The notes beneath the pieces were generated by a model. That model worked only from the letters and a program-made list of their open reading frames with translations, ran no database searches and was not told the DNA's origin. From assembly GCF_024586455.1 (NCBI RefSeq), contig NW_026089624.1, positions 12,739,341-12,803,340 of the forward strand: a stretch of 64,000 nt of DNA, in the 5' to 3' direction. The stretch comes from Bactrocera neohumeralis (Eukaryota; Arthropoda; Insecta; Diptera; Tephritidae). Of the stretch, positions 54,604 through 64,000 are shown in pieces. Position 1 is the first letter of the stretch; every line of letters begins with the position of its first letter. A program made the position numbers and the translations under genes.

Positions 54604-55485
54604 TTATGCTCTCGCAACAAAGTTGCTAAGGAGAGTATTATAGTTTTGTTCACATAACGGTTGTTTGTAAGTCCTAAAACTAAAAGACTCAGATATAGGG
54701 TTATACATATATACCAAAGTGATCAGGGTGACGAGTAGAGTTGAAATCCGGATGTCTGTCTGTCCGTCCGTCCGTGCAAGCTGTAACTTTAGTAAAAATT
54801 GAGGTATCGTGATGAAACTTGGTACACGTATTTATTGGCTCCATAAGAAGGTTAAGTTCGAAGATGGGCAAAATCAGCCGACTGCAACGCCCACAAAATG
54901 GCGAAAACCGAAAAACTATAAAGTGTCATAACTAAGCCATAAATAAAGATATTAAAGTGAAATTTGGCGCGAAGTATCGCATTAGGGAGGGGCATATTTA
55001 GACGTAATTTTTTTGAAAAAGTGGGCGTGGCCCCGCCCCCTACTAAGTTTTTTGTACATATCTCGGAAACTACTATAGCTATGTCAACTAAACTCTATAG
55101 AGTCGTTTCCTTCAGGCATTTCCATATACAGTTGAAAAATGGAAGAAATCGGATAATAACCACGCCCACCTCCCATACAAACTTTATGTTGAAAATCACT
55201 AAAAGTACGTTAAGCGACTAACAAAAAACGTCAGAAACACTAAATTTTACGGAAGAAATGGCAGAGGGAAGCTGCACTCAGGATTTTTTTAAAAATTGAA
55301 AATGGGCGTGGCGTCGTCCACTTATGGACCAAAAACCATATCTCAGGAACTACTAATCTAATTAATTTTACAGCAAAATAAAAAAAAATATGTAAATGAC
55401 GGATAATGAAATCTCGAGTATTACTTTATCATGCAAGAGTATAAAATGTTCGGTGACACCCGAACTTAGCCCTTCCTTACTTGTT
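54604..55485 (-). repeat. 1-kb GGGCGTGG repeat, antisense copy
   Basis: Runs from the inverted terminus (TATGCTCTCGCAACAAAGTTGC) to ACCCGAACTTAGCCC and CTTACTTGTT at 55485. It has the CGGACGG-type microsatellite (54757-54775) and an internal deletion of about 150 bp near 55360. It abuts the Jockey-like relic directly. Confidence 0.88.
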
Positions 55486-57175
55486 GATAATGAAATATTC
55501 AATAGCGAATTTGAAATCTTTAGATATGACCGTTTGAGCAGAATAAGAGGTGGTGTCTTGTTTGCTGTTCATTCTTCAATTTCATCTGAAGAAGTCGATG
55601 TTCCGCATGCAGAATTCATAAAATTGAAGTGCATTCGAATTGTCGCTAATAGTGGCCATATCTACTTAACTTTATCTTATATACCGCCTCAATCGGACTT
55701 ATCTGTATATATGCAGCATGCTTCTTTAATAAATAATGTTCTCTCCATGGCTAATAATACTGATTCAATTTACAGTGTGTATCATGGAAATCTGATTACA
55801 TCATTTCTGTTAGTATTCGCTTGTGTTTTAACGAGTTCTTAGATTAAATGTAGGAGTTGGGTCTTAACCAAACTAATTTAATTTCAAACAAGTTTGATAA
55901 GTACTTAAATTTGGTTTACGTTGATAACGCTTCAATATTCTCTGATGTCCGATGCGATCCGTTGGTTCTGCCAGAGGACTCGTATCATCCTCGTATTATT
56001 CTAAAATGGGTTGCTTCTTATCTTAGTAATAGAACTCAACAAGTCATATTTAAAGATACTTTTTCTGACGTAATCAATGTTCGTTCCTGTTCTTGTTATT
56101 TGTTAATGACATATCATCTGTTGTTAAGTATTCAAGAGTTTTATTATATGCTGACGATGTAAAACGTTTTAAAACATATACTTCAAACAGCGAAAAATGT
56201 CAGATGCAAACAGACTTAAACAACCTAGTTTCTTGGTGTGATGGAAATGACATGCTATTGAACCTTAAAAAATGTAAAACGATGTGCTTTTGACGTAGAT
56301 CTGTAGAGGGTCTACTTCGTACGCAATACAAAACTTTAGGTTGGAGCAATGGTTGGTTGTTGATCTGGGAATAACTATGGACCCCAAACTCAATTTTAAT
56401 CTTCACGCATCTTCCACGGTTTTTAAAGCTAAAGGCGCTCTTAGTTTTGTTAAACGTTGGTCTAAAGAATTTAGAGATGCGCTTACCACAAAAATTCTTT
56501 TTCATCTCTGGTGAGGCCTATATTAGAGTATGCTTCTGTGGTTGGGAACCCTAGTTACCAAGTCCATTCGGATAAGTTAGAGTCCGTTCAAAAACAATTT
56601 TTACTTTTTGCCGTAAATCATTTGCATTGGGATTCCAGTTTAAATCTTCCCCCTTACACTAACCGTTTAAAACTTATAAATCTCCTTACAGTCGCTAGTC
56701 GTAGGGAGATGCTTGGTATAATATTTCTTGTAAAACTCATGAATGGGTCAGTCGTCAGTCAGTCAGTAGCACATCTCTATTATCTGATATTAATTTTAAC
56801 GTTCCCGCTCGCACTACCAGGCAGTTTAGACCCTTACTTTTAAAATTTTCTAGAACAACTTTTGAGTAAAACGAACCATTCCCCCGTATGTGTCACGATT
56901 TTAATTCTCATTCCAACACATTTGATCTAACAGACTCACTCTTTACCATTAAAAAAATAGTTTTATCTACTCTTAACAAGTAACATTTAAAAATAATAAA
57001 CTTACTTTATTCTAATTCTTAATTTTGGCTGCTGAAATTTTTGTTTCAGTAGCTGAGCAGCTTAAGATCGCAACGCTTAAAACTCTCTTGCTTTTTATTA
57101 CTCAGCTAATCCCGCTCGATTGCGGACTGCGCCGCTCTCATAAGTTGGGCGGGTAATCGTTGGGTATTATTATTA
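55486..57175 (+). pseudogene. Jockey/I-superfamily non-LTR relic
   Basis: 5'-truncated element. The endonuclease part (55490-55840) has FEIFRYDRLSRIRGGVLFAV and SYIPPQSDLSVYMQH, followed by the YVDNASIF and LVLPEDSYHP text of its C-terminal end (about 55918-55990). After a deletion, RT resumes with WVASYLSNRTQQVIFKD, FVNDISSVVKYSR, the catalytic YADDVK (about 56148) and LNLKKCKTMCF. The thumb (RPILEYASVVGNPSYQ, 56511-56843) follows, then a C-terminus in shifted frames to about 56985 and a 3' UTR to about 57175. Stops and shifts throughout. The exact clade is uncertain. Confidence 0.78.
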
Positions 57176-57635
57176 AAGATATACTTATTTCAGAGAACGT
57201 ACTCGGCAGAGATCAGGGAGTTTCACCACAGACAAATTATAAGCGTGTTTCACCAGAGTTTTACATCAGGGGACTCGAAAGTAGTAGAATTGAGCGTTTT
57301 CAGTGTTAAATGAGAAAAATAATGATAATTCCAATGTTAAGGAATCTGCGCTTACAAAGTCGCTTATTTATGCGCAAACGACTCTGCATAGAATTTATGG
57401 ATCGGTATGTATTTGTTATGAAAGAGCATGCGAACTATATACTTATATTTTAAAATTTAGCTATTTTGTGAAGAGTTCCATAGTCTTTGCAAATATATAA
57501 TACAGTGAGATATGTATTACTACTTAAATATGTATTTTATATAGGCATGAAAAGTCACATATTTATATACATAAATATATATTGTCTTTGGTCATTAAGC
57601 GTTTCGATAACATGTTAAAAGACCAAGATAAATGG
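57176..57635. other. AT-rich stretch, nothing recognised
   Basis: About 0.46 kb with TATA-rich microsatellite-like text. No ORF worth calling. Confidence 0.4.
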
Positions 57636-58022
57636 GTCAAACCACGTCAAGAGGTCCATGAAAATTTCGAAAAATCTCCGAATTTGAAAATTAGCAGTTC
57701 ATTAGGAAGGAGACCAGACGCATACGTTTTTCGTTAAAGTTATTGAAGGTTGAAATTTAGAGCACGATAAAATGGTAAAATTATTTTCTCATAAACTACT
57801 GGAGATAAGCCGATGAAATTTTGTGAAGTCAAAGAAAAATGTTCATGCTATATTATAAATATTTTTTCATGATCCATTTGTTTAAATAATAATATTTTAC
57901 ATAATTTTTTGTTAAACAATTGCAATTTTTTAAGTGTTCTTCACGTTAAAAAACTGAAAAGTATGTGACACAACGCGGAAAATATTCACCTTTCATAATC
58001 TGCAAACAAATTTTTGTTCAAT
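57636..58022. repeat. Dispersed 0.4-kb repeat, copy 2
   Basis: Same orientation and word order as 8161-8580, ending TCTGCAAACAAATTTTTGTTCA in both. Confidence 0.75.
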
Positions 58023-58546
58023 TTGTAAATATGTACACTCAATGCTTCATGCGAAATCTCCGTTGATACGAACAATCAATGGCGAGGCTCACGTTTTTTC
58101 CTTCCGTGTCAAAAAGCGGATAAGCGGACGGCCTGTAGTAACAGGTTAGTGGAGGAAGCGGCATAAAAGCTAGCTAAGCCTCTGCGTATGGTAGGCACCT
58201 CGCCGTGGTGCAGGGGCTGTCACAAGGCTTACTCGGCACCCCCCAACCGGTGTGTGTGGTGTTGAATGGCCATGCCAGGCAGGATTTCGGGTGCCGCATG
58301 CGTGCGGCAACCAAGAGCTACCACCTCCTAATCCAGGGTTATCGAGTCCCATGCCCGTTGGATGATTTACAGCCAGGAGGTAAATTCGGCTGTATTCTAA
58401 CGGAGCCTTCGCAACACCGGGTCGAATTGGGAAGTAGCGGTGGCCTTACCGCGTCATAGAGCTCTGGCGCGGCGTACCTTTGAGTTCCCTTTAACACACA
58501 TAGACCCAACAGCTCATCTCGTTGAGCCAAGGGTCGTACGAATAAG

Positions 58547-59268
58547 ATGAATTACGAAAACGAAACCAACAAAAATACTGGAACTGGGCAAAGACCATCG
58601 AAGCACAACGAAAACAACAGCGGTACTGTTGCGGGCAAGGGAGGCCCAGGAGCTCAACGCAAGTTTAGTATCCTGGATGCCCTATCTCCTGAGGAGCGAG
58701 CGCTGAGAGAGAGGTGTACAGGGGTTGCAAGGACCCGGTAGCTTTCCATGGGGTATACTTCAAGAGCGGGTTCATGCAGACCGACTGCAAGGATGAGACT
58801 AGCGTCAGGTGGCTACAGAAGAGCGCTCCTAAGCTAGTGGGCTGGGAAGGCCCCATTCTATGGATATTCCGATCATGCACTGTATGACGGTACTCCTCCC
58901 AAGGTGTGAGGGAAAACCCTTTGAGTTTGCTCTGGGACTGGTCAGGAACCAAAACAGAGGGATCAATACCTCGGCCTGGCGAGTGGTCGACAGCAGAACG
59001 GAGGGTTCCGGATGGAGGTTGAGTTTGTGTGTGGACGACGAGTCCAACAAATCCATCCGTAAGGAGGGATTCCGTCTTTAGCAGGGTAGTCGTGAGGCCC
59101 TACAAGCCGAAGGCCACCGAAAAGGAGGACGACAAGATGCAGGTAGACGAGGAGGCCACTCGTCCCAGCACTAGTTTGGCCGAGCATGATGCAACTACGG
59201 AGGCCACATGGGAAGTTCTAGCGGTGGAGCCGACCGTGGAAGAGAGGGTGCTACCCTCTACTTCGTAA
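58547..59268 (+). pseudogene. LOA-type ORF1 relic
   Basis: Nucleic-acid-binding first ORF of a non-LTR element. The start MNYENETNKNTGTGQRPSKH gives 64 clean codons up to SPEERALRERC. The frame then shifts: SGFMQTDCKDETSVRWLQKS and APKLVGWEGP (58770-58850) follow, a DUF4780-type block (family from memory). The end (59100-59268) is acidic and Thr/Ser-rich (KMQVDEEATRPSTSLAEHDA). At least three frame changes. Confidence 0.65.
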
Positions 59269-59337
59269 GGGACTTCAGGACCTAGATGGTAATGCGAGGG
59301 ACGGGCAGATGAGGACCAGTTCCTCATTGAACCGATC

Positions 59338-60386
59338 TTATAGTGCTCGCATGTATGGAAGTAACCCAGGTGAACCTGCATCACATGGCGTCAGCATCCG
59401 CTGTAATCGCGAGCAGGTTTTAATACAAGAGCAATGGGTCCACAGAGGAGAGGTGCGAACGCACCCCACTTTGAATTGGGGTCGTACAGACTGCAATGCA
59501 CGAGGTGAGTCTCTCCTATAATTTGTTATTAATAATAATTTAAGTATTGAGAATGTAGGGTGTGAACCAACATTCGTCACAAGCAGCAGGAGGGAAGTAC
59601 TGGACGTCACCCTGAGTAACGAACTCAGTCGTCGTCAGAACCCTCACTGTCAGACCACAGGATCTTGAGATTCGGGCTAGGGGTGGAGGTCATGCAAATC
59701 CCCTCCAAACGTATACCCAAAAACACAAATTAGACCACATTTCGGGATACGTTGGAGCGTAATCTAAAAGGAGATGGGAAGCCAATAAGAGGTACACCGG
59801 CACTGGGGAGCAGGCTATCTGCACTTAATCAGGCCATAACAAACGCGTATCACTGCAGCTGTCCTCTAAAGACGATCGCCAAAGGACGCAACTGCCCCTG
59901 GTGGTCAAGGAAACTCTCGGTACTCAGATCAAAAGTACGTAACCTTTTCAACAAAGCCAAGCGTACTGGGAAATGGGAGGAGTACAGAAGCAACCTAAAT
60001 GCTTATATAAGGAGATTAGGTCTGCAAAGCAAGATAATTTTAGGAATTTCTTTCAAAACGTCTCTTCAATACCAGAAGAAGTTAGACTGCACAAAGCTCT
60101 GGTGATGGTACTTATACGACCAATGCGGAGGAGAGAGCTACACCACTCTTGCGAGCGCATTTCCGCGATATAGTTGAGGAGAACCAGTATCTACCTGTCG
60201 GCCTCTTTCGCCAGATACAAGTCCCAGGGGGCGGACGGCATCTTTCCAACACTTTTGCAACAAGGGGAGCAGATTCTACTGCCTCACCTTGTCCATCTGA
60301 TGAGAGATAGCCTGCCTCTGGCGTATATCCCTGAACCACGGAGGACGGCAAAAGTGAGCAAGATTCTTTACTTGCATTGCATCTAA
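59338..60386 (+). pseudogene. LOA-type ORF2 fragment
   Basis: The endonuclease beginning is seen in mixed frames: EVTQVNLHH near 59356, LIQEQWVHRGEV near 59430, then GRGESLL-like text. NVGCEPTFVTSSRREVLDVT (about 59550) and LSDHRIL-like text contain the expected Ser-Asp-His area. The connector (59752-60105) has KTIAKGRNCPWWSRKLSVLR and FNKAKRTGKWEEYRSNLNAY in one frame. RT begins with YKSQGADGIFPTLLQQGEQI (60174-60386) and is cut off before any catalytic box. Confidence 0.7.
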
Positions 60387-60394
60387 GTATCTGC

Positions 60395-62040
60395 TTTTTC
60401 AAAAAGTAAATTTCCACCTTCTTGGCTTTGCTTAAAGAATAGCGTTTCTACCACATACCTAAGCAATGAGAGACAGGTCGGTGCCTGTCCCTTGCTACTC
60501 CTATCTTTCCCATTACGATTTTATACGCCCCGCCCCAGAAGTTTTAGTCCACTTAATCGCATAGCATTTTGAAGCAAGAAGTTTTGCTCACCTTTATCGC
60601 TTTTTTGAGGTCACAGCGCTTTTCCTTGAAGATTTCCCGCAGTCTCATACAATCCACGCTGCCTATGCTACGTTGAAATCGGCGCTTCTCGCTGTGACAA
60701 TCGTTTCTTTGGGCTGTTTGCTACCTTCTGGCCATGGCCGCTCCGCAGGCTTGAAAACATGTTCTACCAAGAGTTTGGCCTGATGATCTACGTCAATATC
60801 CTCCTTCAGGTTTTCGTCCAGCATACGTATAAATTGTAAAAGTACCTCATTAAGTGTTTTAATCTTCCGCCCTTTGGACTGCACTTTTTGGCGACAGGCG
60901 GTTCTGCATAGCCCTTTTTATGTGTTTCCTGATATTTTTCAATATAGCCAGATAGTCATTTTGGATATACAATATATATCACACACCCGCCAGTCCGTTG
61001 ATCCGATTAAAGTTCTACTAGCTAAAGATACGTCAATAATGGAGCCACGCCCATTCTTTTCAAAAGTGTTTTTTCTTCCTGTGTTCAGCAGGACAGCATC
61101 TAACACAGCGAAGGCTTTAAGCAGCGCACTACCTCTCGGGTTAGTTGCCTTGCTTCTCCATTCTATTGGCCAGGCATTGAAATCCACCGCAATTATTTTT
61201 GGTGCAGTTGACGTTGCATCTTTTACCAGTTCGTCCAGAATTTTTTCATATTCATTTAGCGGAACACTTGGCGGTATGTAGCGGGCCGTTCCAACTAGTG
61301 GTTTGTCTTGGAACATTTTGTCTCCATATGGTATCTGAGATGCACATTTAATACATTTAGACCAGTACTAGTAAATATTTTGCTTCTTGCACAGGAAGAC
61401 TTTCCGAAGTTGCGTTAAAGAGATTCTTTAACTTGCGAACGGATTGCTTCTGCTATGTCCTCTTTTGGGGTGATATCGTTAAGATCCCCACCTCCACTAT
61501 GGTTTCTTGCTTCAGGGTTTTAATTTGTGGGGGAGTCCTTCTCCTTATCTGCTTGCAACAACTTGTGGCTGACTTGACACATTACTATTCAATTCACCTT
61601 GCCGGGTGTGCTCATCTCTGACGAATGCGTGAAGCTTCGCGATTGAGCTAAGTAAACCCCGCATGGAAGTGTTGATGGAGCGCTGTGGCGGTGGCATCAT
61701 ATCAGCTAATTTTTGAATAATTTCTCCTAGCTCACACATATGATTTCGCTTGCCTAGTTTTCCCTTTAGTGAGAGCGTATTTTCCGGCTGGTGAGGACTT
61801 AGCTCGCAGCGCGTGCAGGATAGTGTTTCATGAGACTACAAGTGCGACCCGTTATGAACCGGTAGGGATTACAGCCGCACCTAGCATGGTGAACAGACGC
61901 TGACCAGGAAGCTTATTGTGAGTCAGCCCTCCTGGATTTTTGTATTACTCACTATGCCCATGCATGATGGGGGGACACCTATGTTTAAGAGGCGTCATCT
62001 ACTCGCCTCTCTTGCAGAGGTTTCAGCGGCTTAGCCAAGA
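60395..62040 (-). pseudogene. R1 copy 2, ORF1 and endonuclease relic
   Basis: Antisense and related to the R1 at 43197. Right to left, leader sequence (62040-61750) precedes an ORF1 fragment (61739-61545) with LADMMPPPQRSINTSMRGLL. After a deletion that removes the endonuclease start, a clean 125-residue block (61316-60939) has YIPPSVPLNEYEKILDELV, AVDFNAWPIEWRS (the GDFN box changed to VDFN) and GRGSIIDVSLASRTL. The connector (60884-60663) has AERPWPEGSKQP. The end near 60500 has NPWG-AYKIV-type wording like 45356 of the first R1. No RT remains. Confidence 0.78.
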
Positions 62041-62168
62041 TAAGATAAATAAATGAGGATTGCACCGCGACCTAGGGTTTATTGTGCCCTTTCCACAACG
62101 TCTCAACTAGCCCCAGCAAGTTGATGATTTCTAATATACTGCTAGGAGCTATGGACGGTATAGACGGT

Positions 62169-62610
62169 GGTATAGACGGAAGACACGTCTCCAGTGTTTT
62201 AGATGTGCGTGCGCTCCGAGGTCCTAACATCGACTCGGACCACTATCTTGTTGCAGCCAAGATTCGCACCCGCCTCTGTGCAGCAAAAAACGCACGGCAA
62301 CAAACACAAGGAAGGTTCGACGTCGAGAAGCTGCAATCACAACAGACAGCCGAACGATTTCTACTCGGCTTGCACTCCTGATCTCTGAGAGCACTCGTCA
62401 ACAACTCGGTATAAGGGAACTGTGGGACGGCATTTCAAATTCCTTACGTATAGCTGCAACCGAAGCCATTGGTTTTCGGAAAGTAAAAAAGAACAGCTAG
62501 TACGACGAGGAGTGCCGTCGCAGCGGAGAAAAAAGGTTATTTGAACGTTCGATCGACCACAACACGGCGGGAGGGAAAATACCGAGATTTAAAAGGGGAA
62601 ACGAGACGCA
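62169..62610 (+). pseudogene. RTE copy 4, fragment next to a gap
   Basis: Nearly identical to 3431-3890 of the full-length RTE for its first 200 bp (GRHVSSVLDVRALRGPNIDS, SDHYLVAAKIRTRLCAAKNA), then with small indels and stops (62370, 62500). It covers the end of the endonuclease and the start of the connector. It is cut on the right by the gap at 62611. Confidence 0.9.
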
Positions 62611-62710
62611 NNNNNNNNNNNNNNNNNNNNNNNNNNNNNNNNNNNNNNNNNNNNNNNNNNNNNNNNNNNNNNNNNNNNNNNNNNNNNNNNNNNNNNNNNN
62701 NNNNNNNNNN
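62611..62710. other. Assembly gap (100 N)
   Basis: Exactly 100 N, directly after RTE copy 4. Confidence 0.99.
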
Positions 62711-62712
62711 GG

Positions 62713-62874
62713 CGGCAACAAATTCCTCCGTTTACATATATTTTTGGTATAATTTTAATCTGGCCGTTCCAGTCATTCCAATTGCAAAACGTCAAAACCT
62801 ACCCAATCCAGTCAACTGTCAAAGTTCGGTAGGTGAGCGGTTCTCACATTTCCAATGACAGGAGAGTTGGGGAT
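62713..62874. repeat. Conserved dispersed repeat, copy 2
   Basis: From 62741 to 62874 it differs from 6285-6418 at two positions by my reading. It begins 2 bp after the assembly gap. Confidence 0.8.
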
Positions 62875-63336
62875 CTCTTTATCTCTGATTGTGATTGTTA
62901 GATTTCGCACTTGCGCCTTCGCGTATGTGGGTATGTATGTAACGAAAGCAAATGACAGAAACATTTGTAATTATTCGTTCTCTTACATATATGCTCTTTT
63001 CTGTAGAAGCGCTGCTAAATTGAAGAACTTTAAACGCAAATATATCAAAAGTGGTTTAATGAATTTTAAATCTGTAAAATTTGTGCAAAGTTTCATATCG
63101 CACACTTTAATTTGATGTATTATTTGTCTCTGTACGTTTTGTAGATCTCTGGAAATAAGCGCCTTGTCTTAGAATAATATATAGATGATTATCATTTTGC
63201 GTATTTTTATGAATACATGCAAAACTGATAACATTCTAAATAAATTGTTATTTTCAAAACAATATTTGTAGTTAATGTGCAAATAAGAGTTATTTCTTAA
63301 ATATTTCATTTGTTTGATAATACATATGTATACTTA
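62875..63336. other. AT-rich stretch, nothing recognised
   Basis: About 0.46 kb with no convincing ORF or repeat. Confidence 0.4.
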
Positions 63337-63590
63337 TCTTATATATAAAAATGAAACCGTTTTCGTTGTCACGGCATCAAGCGTGAATGGCTGAACCGAT
63401 TTGGCTGATTTTTTTGAAGTGAAACTTCTTTAAGCGCGCTTGGCTTGGGAAGTAAGCTGACGAACGCGTTACGAAAAGTGTGATCAGTCGAGGCGAACGG
63501 TAATTGGTGGGGGATATAGGCAAGCGTCAGCAGTGCGCGCGCACATTTTTCTTTCTTTCTCTTACAGCTGGGAAATGAAATATGTGTATA
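63337..63590 (+). mobile_element. Helitron-like 5' end
   Basis: TCTTATATATAAAAATGAAA preceded by A, followed by GGCTGAACCGATTTGGCTGA, matches the general form of insect Helitron 5' ends and parallels the Helitron 3 start. The element would extend beyond the window. Confidence 0.5.
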
Positions 63591-63807
63591 CTTCAGTCAG
63601 TAGTTCGTTTGCGAGTTTATTAGCGTTACGCGAACGGTGATAGTTTGGTTATTTTATTGTAATTTACTGTAATTTTATTGCGTTTTGAACAATTTTATGA
63701 ATTAATATTGTTCAATACATTCAATATTTTACGTTTAAAGTGAATAAAATTGTAAATTTATTTTAAAGTTTATGTTATGTGAATTTTCGGGTAAATAATA
63801 ACAAATT

Positions 63808-63951
63808 ATGGAGAAAAGTGACACAGGCTCCGAGTATCAAAGCGGTGCTTTAGGACCACTAACTAAGAAGAAATTACGTACGGAAGTTGTGCATAAAAAG
63901 TGTGTGACAACAGATTCAAGACAAGATTTTAAACCTAATGAATCACGAAGG
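63808..63951 (+). CDS. Possible first coding exon, 48 codons
   Basis: ATG at 63808 in the context AAATTATGG opens a frame beginning MEKSDTGSEYQSGALGPLTK and continuing with a basic KKKLR and an acidic/polar stretch to ESR. At 63952 the sequence is CGAAG|GTGAGT, a strong splice-donor match, and an in-frame TGA lies inside the donor. A stop right after a donor fits a first exon whose partner lies beyond 64000. About 210 bp upstream is TCAGTCAGT, an insect initiator-like word. Because a Helitron-like 5' end sits 470 bp upstream, it could equally be the first exon of a transposon gene. Family not recognised. Confidence 0.4.
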
Positions 63952-64000
63952 TGAGTACGCATCTCAAACCAGTTACTAGCGTCGTAGCGTCATATGCATT

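Larger units (their letters stand above)
58100..60390 (+). mobile_element. LOA/Bilbo-type non-LTR element, 3'-truncated
   Basis: A GC-richer block standing out from its AT-rich surroundings: a 0.4-kb leader, ORF1, then ORF2 with endonuclease and the beginning of RT. It stops near 60390, where an antisense R1 relic begins. The assignment rests on ORF1 and endonuclease wording. Confidence 0.7.

Noticed and set aside
58200..58460. Possible tRNA- or snRNA-like gene in the GC-rich leader
   Set aside because: No cloverleaf or polymerase III box pair could be found. The GC-rich text is continuous with the LOA-type element leader.

Overview
The window is a gene-poor stretch of eukaryotic, almost certainly dipteran, DNA built from nested and decayed transposable elements. 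The families point to an insect, plausibly a tephritid fruit fly (inference): mariners, errantivirus-like Gypsy copies with env, BEL/Pao, a CsRn1-type Gypsy with a tRNA-Trp primer site, RTE, R1, LOA and Jockey-like non-LTR elements, Helitrons, and a GGGCGTGG-rich 1-kb repeat. I recognise no host housekeeping gene, tRNA, rRNA or CRISPR array. Three runs of exactly 100 N (15849, 45435, 62611) are assembly gaps of unknown true size.

Layout. 1-2442: antisense 5' part of a Gypsy element, its gag split by a deleted mariner. 2456-5725: a full-length RTE with a 13-bp target-site duplication, sitting in that Gypsy LTR region. 5739-8697: repeats and an RTE relic. 8698-14695: a near-complete antisense errantivirus-like element (LTR, env, pol, gag) with its 5' LTR cut by a Helitron. 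14696-17193: that Helitron and a solo BEL LTR. 17194-19301: the 1-kb repeat inserted into a copy of itself. 20192-29300: a BEL element interrupted inside pol by a second BEL element, with a 5-bp duplication. 29808-33595: a BEL LTR, then an internally deleted CsRn1-type element. 33616-36300 and 38817-41674: two Helitrons sharing an apparently identical 395-bp Rep segment; the first carries a foreign-looking zinc-binding ORF. 42325-46670: another 1-kb repeat, an R1 relic and a BEL relic. 46989-49675: an older repeat split by an unclassified terminal-inverted-repeat element. 50238-52091: a small MITE and a full-length mariner. 52855-57175: RTE, 1-kb repeat and Jockey-like relics. 58100-62610: LOA, R1 and RTE relics. 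63337-64000: a Helitron-like 5' end followed by a possible first exon.

How it fits together. Most coding sequence is broken by frameshifts, stops or lost active-site residues. The longest clean frames are the errantivirus RT/RNase H (11545-13146), the BEL 3' zinc-knuckle ORF (28682-29071), the ORF inside Helitron 2 (33883-34647) and the mariner catalytic core (50919-51707). Nesting gives a relative history: RTE into Gypsy A, mariner into the gag of Gypsy A, BEL2 into BEL1, the 1-kb repeat into itself, and R1 into the 1-kb repeat. A window this dense in nested elements in both orientations could be pericentromeric DNA or a piRNA-cluster-like locus, but sequence alone cannot show that.
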